A stretch of DNA of 64,000 nucleotides from Primulina eburnea (lineage: Eukaryota; Streptophyta; Magnoliopsida; Lamiales; Gesneriaceae), in assembly GCF_022965805.1 (NCBI RefSeq), contig NW_027330987.1, positions 1 to 64,000 of the forward strand, read 5' to 3'. Positions 35,461 through 46,823 of the stretch are shown piece after piece; the stretch's first letter is position 1; every line of letters starts with the position of its first letter. The notes under the pieces are model-generated. The model saw nothing but the letters and a program-made list of their open reading frames with translations. It did not search any database and was not told the origin of the DNA. Position numbers and translations under genes: made by a program.

Positions 35461-36797
35461 ACGTATTGTATAATTAAGTGGCGAGGTTTGAGGAGACACA
35501 ACTATTCAATTTAATCGAATCAAATAAACTGAACCAAAATGATTTGAGAAATTGGATTTTTATTTGTTTAATACTATCTAATTCGATTATTGTCAATTAT
35601 TTTTAAGTGTGTAAACTATAAAATCATCATCGAGTAGATGTCAAAGTTCTTTGTAACATATTTTTTTTTCACTTATCTTTCTTTGTAACATATCTATTTT
35701 TACTTATCTTTGTAATAAATTCAATCCGTTCGATTTGTTTAGGAATAAATTCAATTTGTTCAAATTTCAACATCAACATTTTAATGAATATAAATTTTTA
35801 AAAATTTAATTAATGTAGTTAAGTTGTTTGTATATCCAATTAGGTTAAATTTCCTATTTGCATAACTACTACCTATAAAGCCATTATTTTTTGGGCCCCT
35901 TCCAAATCCGTCTCTCAAGAGGTCGACCATGATAGAATTGATTCAAATATCTTCATTATTGTTTGCCGTTGAAATATGTCGTAATTAACATTAAACATTA
36001 TATAAATATGTAAAATATTGATTTGAAATGAATGTTTTTTCTTAAAAAACTACAAAAATCCATGGATTTGAAATTTATCAATACAATTACAACATAAGAT
36101 AATTTAAGATTTTACAAGGTTTTGATTCGATTTTGGTTCTGAATGTTTAATTGTAGGAATCATATAAGTTCTCGATTTTCATTATTACTCTCGAACAAAA
36201 ACAGAAAAACGATTTAGATCTCGATTTTAAGTAGACAATTTCAAATCCGATTCACAGATAGTTTCTTAGATCAAACTATCGAATAACTGCACATAATTGC
36301 GCCATTAGATTGTCTTTGTTGACTGCCTAAAACTACTTGTGGAGGTCAAAGTATTTTCTTGAATTTAAAAATGTCAAATGACGTTTTGGGGTTTAAACTG
36401 ACCTAAGTCATGCATGTTTCATTTAGGTCGCCAAGTTTTTTTATATGAAAATAAATTATTAAATATATACACTTTTAGATTAAATTTTTTAAAGGAATTA
36501 AGATTAATGCAACTTCATTTCTGACATGGTCGGTTAGTATTTTATCTGTTTTTTTTAAAAAAATTACAAAGTTGGGGAGACATGGAATCCCATACCTCTC
36601 CCACTTAACTTAAAATAAATAGAAAATCACCGACTAAATTAAGGACAATCAACTTTTGACTCGTGGATTTGGTAGTTATTTCGGTTACGAAAAATGGAAA
36701 AAAAAATGCATGCCAACTCCATTGAAAAGTTAAATAATTAATTATACAAATTCATAATTGAAAATATGTCTGCCTATTTCATTTAAATGGTGGATAG
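35461..36797. other. Unassigned AT-rich DNA
   Basis: No ORF above 60 codons and no recognised element. Simple A/T runs only. Confidence 0.5.
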
Positions 36798-36805
36798 GAT
36801 ACTTG

Positions 36806-37162
36806 TAGGGGTGAGCAAAATCTCGATTAAACCGAAATAACCGACCGAACTGAGCCAATTCGGAAATTCGGTTCGATTATTTCAGAAATTCGGTTTTGAA
36901 AGTTTAAAAAAATCGGTTAATTCCGTTAATTCGGTTCGGTTTCGGTTTTCGTTAAAAAAAATCGGTTAACCGAATTAACCGAATTAACCGAATAATAAAT
37001 TAATTTTTTTAAAAAATAGATTTATTATATAATTTATAATATTTTTAATGTTTTTATAAAAACTAGTTCGGTCAGTTCGGTTAGCAAAATAAAATTCGGT
37101 TCGGTTCGGTTATTGACAATTTGGTTCGTTCGGTGACCGAACCGACCGAATGCACACCCCTA
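36806..37162. mobile_element. hAT-type MITE (357 bp)
   Basis: Begins TAGGGGTGAGCAAAAT and ends GAATGCACACCCCTA, giving terminal inverted repeats (TAGGGGTGWGCA). It is flanked by a perfect 8-bp duplication GATACTTG (36798-36805 and 37163-37170), the size made by hAT transposases. The interior is rich in ttcggtt/aaccgaa in both orientations, giving a long imperfect hairpin. No coding capacity. Confidence 0.92.
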
Positions 37163-37170
37163 GATACTTG

Positions 37171-38223
37171 TCATTTTAACAGAAATAATAGTTAATAGAT
37201 AAATTAGATCGAGCTTGTTCTTTGTTTAATTATTAATGAGGCTTTCTTCATGATGCCACTAAAATTAAGCTATGTTCACGTCAAGGCTCGAGCCCATAAA
37301 ACCTTTCAAAAATCTATAAATAACTCGATACTTTTCATTTTTCATTCAAATGCTCTTGTTTTTTGACGGTCAACTGACTTAAACGTCGGAAGATTTTCGT
37401 CGAAATAATCCAGCTAATTATCAAGGTTGTCTGATTAGCCCATTGCTCGGGGTGGGTGTGTGTATGTATGTATATATATATATATATGTATGTATATGAT
37501 TGAGGACATGAAATATGTCTTTTCGTTCAGCGCTGGCCCCTTCGACATACAAAAAGTCATTTTGCAAGTGGCATTTGGCCAATATAAGACTTCTAGCAAG
37601 TGGAGGGTTGGGTCAACTTTTAAATAACCATGCGTTTCCATTCATAAGCTGCTCGACAAAATAAATACATTCTCTAATAAAGAAGTGAGATGTAGAGAAA
37701 ATTTCAACAATTCATATGATCAGAATGAACTGAACATGATTAACTTCTGACTCTAACATAAAAAATACACTTTCAGAGCGAGATCTCGAGTTCGAGAATC
37801 GAGATCTAATTGTAACAATCATTACCTACCGCTCTAAATAAACATGCACACACAAGTTTCATGAGTAATTTTCACAATCCACATTTAAAAGTATTGCATA
37901 TAAATCTTCAAATAAAAATAGTATTGTCACAAATACAAACCCCTTTAGTTCTGAATTCAAACTAAAGTGGATTTCTTCCAAGATTTTTATTTGTAAAAAA
38001 TATATATGAGGTCATTCAATATCAGAACAAAAAATTGTGGTCAATTGCTTCTCCTTGTATGAAACTTTTGTTGAGTTATCGTTTTTCTCATGTCCAAATC
38101 GTAGCAGAAGTTTTAAAATTTTTTTTTTGACTATCAAAATATTTGGACACTCGTATGGTTTAAATTAATAAACATTCGTAAGATGTTCAGTCAATTTACA
38201 TTTAGTGAAATTTCACTTGGTAC
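37171..38223. other. Unassigned DNA with a TG/TA microsatellite
   Basis: No gene seen. A microsatellite of gtgtg, tatg and ta units lies at about 37451-37499. Confidence 0.5.
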
Positions 38224-38228
38224 CAACT

Positions 38229-38625
38229 TGTGAGGCCCGGGGCCGAAGAGGGCGGGGGGTGATCGCCGGTGCCATCAGTTGCACGGACAATGAGCGGCTC
38301 CTGGCAGGCTTCTAGGTGTAGGGAACATGAATGAACCGACCCACACGGGAAGGAGAGGTATTCTGAGACTGTTCAATGTAATGGACTGTACAGTTGAAAA
38401 GGGCTTAAAAGATTTGATTGGTACTACTCATATCACGAAGGTGCATCTTCTTTTCGGTAGCTCATCACATAAGAACTCCAAAGTTAAGCGTCCTTGACTT
38501 GAGGTAATTTTGGGATGGGTGATCTCCTAGGAAGTTTCCTAGGGTGCGTGTGAGTGAGGACATAAGCACGCTGGAAAGACCCGTCTTGATACAGTGAGGA
38601 CAGTCATCGAATTTGGGGCGTTACA
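38229..38625 (+). repeat. Cassandra LTR 1 (397 bp)
   Basis: TGTGAGGCCCGG to GGGCGTTACA. The 5S-derived part is at 38420-38548; its box C reads gggtgatctcc. Confidence 0.95.
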
Positions 38626-38695
38626 AGTGGTATCAGAGCCGACCTCTCTTAGTACGGTGTGGTTCGGGGACGAACCAAGCGGAAACTGGTGGGCA
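38626..38695 (+). other. Cassandra internal domain 1 (70 bp)
   Basis: Primer site tggtatcagagcc near its start, short linker, purine-rich gcggaaactggtgggca before LTR 2. Confidence 0.92.
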
Positions 38696-39092
38696 TGTGA
38701 GGCCCGGGGCCGAAGAGGGTGGGGGGTGATCGCCGGTGCCATCAGTTGCACGGACAATGAGCGGCTCCTGGCAAGCTTCTAGGTGGAGGGAACATGAATG
38801 AACCGACCCACACGGGAAGGAGAGGGATTCTGAGACTGTTCAATGTAATGGATTGTACAATTGAAGAGGGCTTAAAAGATTTGATTGGTACTACTCATAT
38901 CACGAAGGTGCATCTTCTTTTCGGTAGCTCATCACATAAGAACTCCAAAGTTAAGCGTGCTTGACTTGAGGCAATTTTGGGATGGGTGATCTCCTAGGAA
39001 GTTTCCTAGGGTGCGTGTGAGTGAGGACATAAGCACGCTGGAAAGACCCGTCTTGATACAGTGAGGACAGTCATCGAATTTGGGGCGTTACA
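38696..39092 (+). repeat. Cassandra LTR 2 (397 bp)
   Basis: Second LTR copy, same ends. The 5S-derived part is at 38887-39015. Confidence 0.95.
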
Positions 39093-39162
39093 AGGGGTAT
39101 CAGAGCCGACCTCTCTTAGTACGGTGTGGTTCGGGGACGAACCAAGCGGAAGCTGGTGGGCA
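39093..39162 (+). other. Cassandra internal domain 2 (70 bp)
   Basis: As domain 1, but the primer site has g for t (ggggtatcagagcc). Confidence 0.92.
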
Positions 39163-39559
39163 TGTGAGACCCGGGGCCGAAGAGGGCGGGGGGTGATCGC
39201 CGGTGCCATCAGTTGCACGGACAATGAGCGGCTCCTGGTAGGCTTCTAGGTGGAGGGAACATGAATGAACCGACCCACACGGGAAGGAGAGGGATTCTGA
39301 GACTGTTCAATGTAATGGACTGTACAGTTGAAGAGGGCTTAAAAGATTTGATTGGTACTACTCATATCACGAAGGTGCATCTTCTTTTCGGTAGCTCATC
39401 ACATAAGAACTCCAAAGTTAAGCGTGCTTGACTTGAGGTAATTTTGGGATGGGTGACCTCCTAGGAAGTTTCCTAGGGTGCGTGTGAGTGAGGACATAAG
39501 CACGCTGGAAAGACCCGTCTTGATACAGTGAGGACAGTCATCGAATCTGGGGCGTTACA
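39163..39559 (+). repeat. Cassandra LTR 3 (397 bp)
   Basis: Third LTR copy. Its 5S-derived part (39354-39482) keeps the 5S-like box C gggatgggtgacctcct. Confidence 0.95.
39354..39482 (+). ncRNA. 5S rRNA-derived segment of Cassandra LTR 3
   Basis: Contains agaactccaaagttaagcg (5S box A region) and gggatgggtgacctcctagg (box C region) in the right order and spacing for a 5S internal pol III promoter. The rest is too diverged for a ribosomal 5S gene. In Cassandra this segment is thought to drive pol III transcription. Equivalent segments are at 38420-38548, 38887-39015 and, interrupted, from 39821. Confidence 0.8.
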
Positions 39560-39629
39560 AGTGGTATCAGAGCCGACCTCTCTTAGTACGGTGTGGTTCG
39601 GGGACGAACCAAGCGGAAGCTGGTGGACA
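39560..39629 (+). other. Cassandra internal domain 3 (70 bp)
   Basis: Primer site tggtatcagagcc and purine-rich end before LTR 4. Confidence 0.92.
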
Positions 39630-39961
39630 TGTGAGGCCCGGGGCCGAAGAGGGCGGGGGGTGATCGCCGGTGCCATCAGTTGCACGGACAATGAGCGGCT
39701 CCTGGCATACTTCTAGGTGTAGGGAACATGAATGAACCGACCCACACGGGAAGAAGAGGGATTCTGAGACTGTTCAATGTAATGGACTGTACAGTTGAAG
39801 AGGGCTTAAAAGATTTGATTGGTACTACTCATATCACGAATGTGCATCTTCTTTTCGGTGGCTCATCACATAAGAACTCCAAAGTTAAGCGTGCTAACTT
39901 GGGGCAATTTTGGGATGGGTGACCTCCTAGGAAGTTTCCTAGGGTGAGTGTGAGTGAGGAC

Positions 39962-40553
39962 TAGGGATGGAAATGGGCCGGGGCGGGGGCGGGGGCGGGG
40001 GCGGGGGCGGGGGCGGGTTTGCCATTCCCATCCCCATCCCAGAAATCCATCCCCACCCCCATCCCCGTCCCCATCTCCGAAGTTTCGGGTTCGGGGAATG
40101 CAATTTCCCGAACCCGAAACTTCGGGGATCAACATCCCATGCCTGTCCCCATCCCCGTTTCAAAAATATTAATATGGAAAGACGATGATGGAATCGAAGA
40201 TTTTCTCAAACCAAAATTTATTATTATCTATTATTATTAGAGATAATATTAATATTAATAACAATATCAATAATAATAATAATAATAATAATAATATTAA
40301 TATTTTAAAAAACAATTTTTTTATTATATTATTAATACTAATAATACTATTATTTTATTATTGATATTATTTTTGGGACGGGTTCGGGGATTTCGGGGAT
40401 GGGGATAATAATCTCATACCCGCCCCGAACTACATCGGGGATTTAAAAAAATCCCCGAACCCGAAACCAAAACCGAAAAACTCGGGGATCCCCATCCCCG
40501 TTTCGGGTTTTCCCCGCGGGGCCCCAAACCCATGGGGAAAATTGCTATCCTTA
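39962..40553. mobile_element. hAT-type MITE with GC-rich ends (592 bp)
   Basis: Begins TAGGGATGGAAATGGG and ends GCTATCCTTA (imperfect inverted ends). It is flanked by the perfect 8-bp duplication GTGAGGAC (39954-39961 and 40554-40561). The uninterrupted site is visible in the other three Cassandra copies. The outer parts are made of ggggcg / ccccatcccc words in opposite orientation, giving a strong hairpin. The centre is an (AAT)n-rich AT block. No coding capacity. Confidence 0.92.
39977..40017 (+). repeat. (GGGGGC)n tract in the MITE
   Basis: About six GGGGGC hexamers in a row, with multiple G-runs suited to G-quadruplex formation on the plus strand. The opposite arm is C-rich. Confidence 0.9.
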
Positions 40554-40625
40554 GTGAGGACATAAGCACGCTGGAAAGACCCATCTTGATACAGTGAGGA
40601 CAGTCATCGAATCTGAGGCGTTACA

Positions 40626-41447
40626 CAACTATTCCGGTATTAACGGACGTAACTCTTGTTGTAAATTCATACGAACTTTCTTCAAGAATTCCTTTCTTCA
40701 ATCTCCTAATCCGGTCCACGACTGGATTACATGTTCCCTCTTCTAACTTACACTAGAAAGTATAGAAGATATTTTCACGTTGGAGAACAAAATTGAGAGG
40801 CGGCTCAAAACCTTGAAAAACTATTCACAGTGGCCGAAAATTGAGAGAAGAAAAGGGAGAGATTTTAGAAAAATCTTGTGGCTTGGAGGCTAGGGTTATC
40901 ACTTTCTTACCTTAATACAAAACCCTTAACCTAGTTGCCATAATTTTGGATTTAGGTTTCTTAACTAAACTTAATGGGTTTTGTAATTAATTGGACACGT
41001 CAAACAAATTTAGTTAAATATATTAAAGTCCATTATGAACTTTAATTATTGAGTATATTGAACTTGTACTCCTACAAGCTCATTAAACATACTTCCCACT
41101 ATATTTATTTTAATATATAATAATTCCAACTTTTGAGTTCAATAATTTAAATCCTCAAATTTTATAAATTCAATTCCTTGAATTTACTCTCTTCAAATTT
41201 TAAATATCATAAATTCAAATTGAATTTATTATCTCATAAATTCAACTCATTGAATTTATTTTCTCAAAATTTAATTATCATAAATTCAACTCATTTAATT
41301 TACTATATAATAATTATATATATAATTCAACTCCTTGAATTATTCTCTTAAAATTTAATTATTATAAATTCAACTTCTTGAATTTACTATCTCAAAATTA
41401 TATATAAATTCAACTCCTTGAATTTATTCTCTCAAAAGAAACAAAAT
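40626..41447 (-). repeat. Copia-type LTR 'I', left part
   Basis: Taken with 44351-45194 as one minus-strand LTR split by a gypsy LTR. The region is AT-rich with many near-repeats of caactccttgaattta (41160-41435). The left limit is uncertain because the Cassandra concatemer begins at its edge. Confidence 0.4.
41160..41435 (-). repeat. Degenerate tandem repeat around ttcaactccttgaatttat
   Basis: At least seven imperfect repeats of a 30-60-bp AT-rich unit with the core ttcaactccttgaattta. Confidence 0.6.
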
Positions 41448-44350
41448 TGTAACGATCATGGGTCATTAGGCTGAACCAACAAAGGCCTCGGCCCATACCC
41501 ACGCACCACTACTGGTCATGGGTCGTTAGGATGGTCCAGCATGGGCCTCGGCCCATGTCCATGCACCGCCACTCACAGAATATCCCACTCCTGGAAAGTG
41601 ATTCAGGATATTCTCCTTTATTCGGGCTTACCCTAACTTGCCTCATTTCATGCACCAATATTTGATAAGAATGTAAAAAATAATTTTCTGATAAAACCTA
41701 TCAAATCATGGTAAGAGCGTCTAGTAGCATCGCCCCATGATTCCCTATGTATCACTGATTGAAATGTCTACTGCTTAAATTCTACTGAAATATTTATTTA
41801 TTTATTTATTTTAAAAGCACTTTTCGGAAATTCTCATACACATGCATGAAATAAAAGCAGTCAATCATGCATTTTAAAAGGTCATCCAACCACTGAAGAG
41901 AAATAACTGCAATTAAATAAATCTTAAAATGAAATCAATCTCCTAGTCTACTGTTTTAAAAGAACTGTCAAAATCATTAACGTATAAAGAGATGCAAAAA
42001 CATTTAAAATATTCTTTACACCCATGACTCGTGTTCATAATATGCGGAAGAATGCAAGGTCCTCGGGTTAACATGTGCACTCCCTAGTCAGCCTACTCAG
42101 TCTTCAGCACCTTCAGTCTCATCATCAACAAACTGTTCACTTGCACCATTCACACCTAGTGAATCTAAACACTCAACACACATGAACCATTATAACAAGT
42201 ACGTATACATATGATGCAACAGTGAAAAATACTGTAAACAAAGTAACTTTCCTGATCTTTCAAAGCATGAACATAAAAGTAAACATATTTATCGAATCAT
42301 GTCATATCGTGTCATCATATACGTATTCTTTTCCTTAATTGAAATCAGATCATTAGTTGTAACTTTCGTATCAGCTTTATTTTGATGGATCCATCTACGT
42401 ATAACCACGATAACTAGTGGCGGGGACATCGGCAACAGTATTACTAATCCACTGAGCCTTGACCTTACATGTTTGTGTCGTCTTAGTTACAACCAACTCT
42501 CCTCCTTCAAAACTTGTCATCGTATTCATCACTTGTAAAAATCATGCATACGCGTACATTTTCTTAAAACCAAGCATGCAACGTATTTTCCCTATTTTCA
42601 TAAAAATTCATGTTCATATTAAATATATACATTTTAAAACATAAAATTTTTTATTATTAGGGCGCTGCCAGAACTGCTAACTCGACCCGGTGCAAAATGA
42701 ACATTTTGCCCCTAGAAACCCTAATTGACCATTTACCCCTGGACCCGAAGTCAACCAAACTTATTGAAACACGTCAAATCATATTTATATTCATTTCCTG
42801 GACGTAAACTCGAGCCCGTTCCATAGCTTATATGATTCGTTTTAAAACTTTGATCAATGTCCCAGTTTTAACCCGAAACTCAACCAAACTTTTCACAACT
42901 TAAACCATGACTTGAACCTACGTGACCAGCCCTTAAACCCCTTGTTTCAGACCACCTAAGACCATCCAGTTGCTGGAAAATTCTGCACGCTAGAGGACCG
43001 AACCCTAGTTACGATAACATGCTAAGCGCTCGACCTTGCACCTAACCAGCTTGGACCAGTCTCAGACCAGAACATACTAGAACGTGACTGGACCCTCGTG
43101 GACCGACCTAGCCCTAGGTATCATTCCCATGCATGTGGATCCCTCGGTTCATCAAGGAGCACGCGATCTAGCCCCAAACATGTCCTAACTTGCCACCAAG
43201 CTTCGATACGTGCTTAGCCTCCCTACCAACTGACCAAGGACCATCCCAAGCCCTACAACGGACCCCTCATGACCTAAACCAGCACTTGGTATGAGCCATA
43301 GACGGCTGCTCTTCCCTTTCCCCACGTTTTAGCCGAAATATGAATCACACGACCCAACCGATCAGCCCCCTTGTCTAGGTGCTATCCGAGGTGCTCTCAG
43401 CCCTAGTCACCATCGACCGCAATGTGTACAGCCCCTAGGAGTCTAGACCTAGCAGCCCTTTGCACATAAGCCATGGAAAACATGAGTACGTGTCAAAATG
43501 TATGCATATTTTCGTGCAAGAATTGTATAAAACAAACACAACATGATAGATCGATGATTCCTTATGCAAAAAACATACAAACCAACATATATTGATGTGA
43601 ATAATGAGAAAAAAGAGTTATAGGGTGTGACTTTACGTTTTAACTCTTGAAAATCTTGATATAGTCGCGTAGAACGTGCACTGGAGAGACGGAGAAGAGA
43701 TTCCTTGAAAGAAACTTGAGAAAACCTAAGGAGAAAGCTGCTGAAATTTCGAAGATGGGCTGCTGGAGTTGGGAGAGGGGGCGGCCGAAGGTGAGTGTAG
43801 GAGATTAGAGTTTTTGGGATGTAGTTTAAGCATTATATAAGTAGTATAATGAGCCCTTAATTAAATTTAATGAGGTTAATTAGAATTTTGGACTCATTAT
43901 GCAATAAAATAATCTCATTAAACCCAAAAACACTCCCGTAAAATATTTTGTTTAGGTACGTATTTGAAAATATTTCTCGAATCCTCAAAACGTCCCCCGA
44001 ATTGCTAAATTTTGCGTACATGTTTAAAATATGTCTCGTTGAGTAAAAATACCTTAACAAGGCCCATTTTTGAAAATCATACATATTTAGACCATATATT
44101 AAATAATTAAAAATAATTATGTAATAAAAATATTTTTCCTTAACTGTCCCTGATTTGTGTTCTTTGTTCGAGCGTGAAATACTGCAAAAAAACCTGGTAA
44201 ATGAAATCTTAATGAGCCAAGAATTAAAACACATATTCATGTCACAATCATGAATTAAATGTATTAAAAATAAATAATTAAAATAACTAAGAAATTTGAT
44301 AACTTCATGCATGTGTTTCACGTGGACCCTCATATTTTCGAGACGTTACA
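41448..44350 (-). repeat. Gypsy (Tekay-like) LTR 'J', about 2.9 kb
   Basis: Minus strand from TGTAACGTCTCG at 44350 to GATCGTTACA at 41448, matching TG...CA with inverted ends. TATA tatataatg lies near 43830-43838, followed by a leader (ctccaacagcc-type, Pro/Ser-rich wording). A 3' part near 42040-42140 resembles Tekay-type U5 wording (gaggaccttgc). No primer site or purine tract adjoins, so it is a solo LTR or fragment. The 5 bp on each side (aaaat, ctgat) do not match, so a simple solo LTR is not proven. Confidence 0.6.
41455..41574 (+). repeat. Two 60-bp tandem units
   Basis: catgggtcattagg at 41457 and catgggtcgttagg at 41517 are exactly 60 bp apart. Both are followed by ggcctcggcccat and a gcaccrc block. 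Confidence 0.8.
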
Positions 44351-45194
44351 CTGATAGTGCCTGCAAAAACCAATTGGTTATGATCAACGTACAATACGGT
44401 CCCTTCATCTCATATATCACGATCGAATCTGCAACCACCGATTCGATAGCTATGTGATACAATCATGAAATATTCATAGTGTCATCACATGCACAACTAG
44501 AGAGCTCTTTTCCTATGTACATCTCAAACTCTGGCCAAAAATTTCATACACTACTATTTTGTTATATCATATAGGATATCTACACCCGTAGGTGAGCGAT
44601 GAATCCCCGACTACAATGCACTGGCTCCTACACATTTCGCAATTGCACCCAATCTCGCCACCTTGTTACCCTAGAAGAGTCTGTAAACGAGTCAAAGTAC
44701 AATCCTAGTATGTAGAGACTCAGTGTTGTCACGGGTTGTAAGGACTAATCATGTACAATCACAACCACTAACTTTTCCTCTCGATAAATGATAACCATTT
44801 GAAAATTCCAGGGGAGAATTGTTCGGTACAATCGTCGTATGATTACAGATCTACATGATTGAACATCTTTATGCCCTTACCATGAAACACGGTACACAAC
44901 ATCACAGTTGCTAGTCTCAAGCTTAACTGGAATTTATCCTTATTTTAGGCGGCTGAATTTACTAGGAACGAATTTATAATATACAGTGTTTACAAATGAG
45001 TTTAAAGATCGAATTACGATTCATTTGTATTAAAGTATAATCAATGATTTTATATATGCTGATTACATGATTATACAAATAAAGTAAAATAAAACCATAA
45101 AAAGTTGGATTATATAAAAATAAATATTGTTTATTACATTTGAGTCAATAAATTTCCTAGCAAACCGTTGGTTTGTAGGACATATACTCTAACA
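44351..45194 (-). repeat. Copia-type LTR 'I', right part with LTR start
   Basis: Minus-strand start TGTTAGAGTATATGTCC at 45194, then acaaaccaacggtttgctag. This is the wording of a common plant copia LTR. It is cut at 44350 by LTR J. Confidence 0.55.
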
Positions 45195-45274
45195 ACTTTA
45201 ACTCCAATTCGCTACTGAATATTAAAGTTTGGGCAAATTTTGACAAATTTGATGTAGTGATCACACTCAGTGTT

Positions 45275-45354
<80 letters not shown>

Positions 45355-45497
45355 ATAAATAATTAATGGTGGGACTGTATATGTTTTTTGGAATAATTCA
45401 AAGCCTTAATAATTGAACCCATCATAAAATAGGCACCGCACAATTCTAATGAGTCATTGATAGTTCCTTCCGGATTAGAAAATTAAATTTGACGTTT

Positions 45498-45532
<35 letters not shown>

Positions 45533-45533
45533 C

Positions 45534-45570
<37 letters not shown>

Positions 45571-45849
45571 TGTGTATGTATATATATTTAAAGCAAAAGA
45601 ATATATATTTTTAATGTCAATATTTATTGTGATTACAGATAAAATTTTCTAAACCATTGTTAAAACTTTAAAGTTCTATATCCATTAACAGATTTTTTAT
45701 TTATTTATGAGACTGTTTTAAAAGTCAATTTTGAGTATGAATCTCTTATCCGATTAGACCCATGAAAAACTATTACTTTTAATCCAAAAATATTATTTCT
45801 CATTATAGATATAGACCAATTGACTCATCTCACAAATATAAGACAAAAA
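45195..45849. other. Unassigned DNA with TA and CA microsatellites
   Basis: (TA)n at 45278-45351, and (CA)n followed by interrupted (TA)n at 45499-45590. No gene seen. Confidence 0.8.
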
Positions 45850-46015
45850 CTTGTGTGAGACGGTCTCACGGGTCGTATTTTGTGAGACGGATATCTATTT
45901 GGGTCATTTATAAAAAAGTATCACATTTTATGCTACAAGTATTACTTTTTGTTGTGAATATGGGTAGGGTTGACCCGTCTCACAGATAAAGATCCGTGAG
46001 ACCGTCTCACGAGAG
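45850..46015. mobile_element. MITE with palindromic ends (about 165 bp)
   Basis: The ends share tgagacggtctcacgg in inverted orientation. Each end holds its own perfect palindrome around one base: GTGAGAC-G-GTCTCAC (45855-45869) and GTGAGAC-C-GTCTCAC (45996-46010). Inner inverted repeats tgtgagacgg / ccgtctcaca are at about 45880 and 45973. I cannot find a matching target duplication, so the superfamily is open. This element type is common in plant genomes as far as I recall. Confidence 0.65.
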
Positions 46016-46358
46016 ACATACTCCAAATATAAATACATGAAACCGTCGTACCAAAAATCATCGGACTAATAATACATACTTTAAAATGCTTCCGTGATAA
46101 TATATACTTTAAAATGGCGCCACAACAAACAGAAAAGAATATAAGCATGTGTACTTTTTTATATCTACCTTGTTATCCATAATAACTTATAAATTATGAA
46201 TCAATTTTTAAATTATAACTTAGTCAAATAAATTTTAAAAACCAACAGGTATCTTTATCCATATGTTCAACTTATAAGAGATATCACATAATTATCGAGT
46301 CAGGTTCATGCAACACAAGCTAATGCGAGTTACAACTATCTCAATCCACAGTCGCACT
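46016..46358. other. Unassigned DNA left of element E
   Basis: No gene or repeat boundary seen. Confidence 0.5.
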
Positions 46359-46823
46359 TGTTAGATAAGTGGTGAGCAGTGAATGAAAAGAAGTAAGAGC
46401 TATCCCGCATTGAGAAATGAGTCAAGTATAGTCTTCTTTATTAGCTTCAAGTTTGAGCTAAGGGTTTGGACTCAAGGGGCACTAGAAGTGTTTGGAAGGG
46501 GGAAGACGTTGATAGGATGGGTCTCGATTAAATACACACACGCGCGGCCGGCCAGACCAGTGAGATGAGGTCTTTTGGACAAAATTTATTTGGAAAAGAA
46601 TTTTTATTTTTGAAACAAGGATTTCAATTCGGAAACTTTGTTCCCTTCCGAAACAGTGCTTCCAAAAGTTTGCACCCTCCAGTACGAACCAGTGCATCTC
46701 GTGTGACTATTCTTTGGCGCAAAACCACGCGTCCCTGACTTATCACATAAGGGTGCGTCCCATGGCTTATCACAACCTGTGACTCACTCTTTAAATAATC
46801 CCTCTGCAAGCATTCATCATATA
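46359..46823 (+). repeat. Element E: 5' LTR, truncated
   Basis: Aligns with 53732-54230 of the 3' LTR (gtgaatgaaaggaagtgagagct-like start, ctctttaaataatcc TATA region near 46790). It is cut at gcattcatc by LTR H. Confidence 0.8.

Larger units (their letters stand above)
38229..40625 (+). mobile_element. Cassandra TRIM concatemer: four LTRs, three internal domains
   Basis: LTRs start TGTGAGGCCCGG and end GGCGTTACA. They alternate with 70-bp internal domains carrying the tRNA-iMet primer site tggtatcagagcc and a short purine tract (gcggaarctggtg). Each LTR carries a 5S rRNA-derived segment, the hallmark of Cassandra. The period is exactly 467 bp. The whole array is bounded by one 5-bp duplication, CAACT, at 38224-38228 and 40626-40630. 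That implies one insertion followed by tandem growth, or insertion of a concatemer. The element is non-coding and needs proteins from other elements. Confidence 0.95.
39630..40625 (+). repeat. Cassandra LTR 4, interrupted by a MITE
   Basis: The last LTR is split at 39961/40554 by the hAT MITE. Without the insertion and one duplicated 8-mer it is 396 bp. It ends GAGGCGTTACA, followed by the outer duplication CAACT. Confidence 0.93.

Noticed and set aside
38539..39716. Repeated 62-72-codon ORFs on both strands, once per 467 bp
   Set aside because: They lie over Cassandra LTR/interior junctions, which are non-coding. Repetition explains their recurrence.
38420..39949. Genuine 5S rRNA gene array
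   Set aside because: Only the box A and box C regions match 5S. Each unit has LTR ends, a primer site and a purine tract, so it is Cassandra.
39866..40240. Several overlapping Gly/Arg/Pro-rich ORFs on both strands
   Set aside because: They come from the G- and C-rich arms of the hAT MITE. No coding signal beyond low complexity.
41443..44355. Simple solo LTR with target duplication for LTR J
   Set aside because: The 5-bp flanks aaaat and ctgat do not match, so I record an LTR piece without a proven clean insertion.
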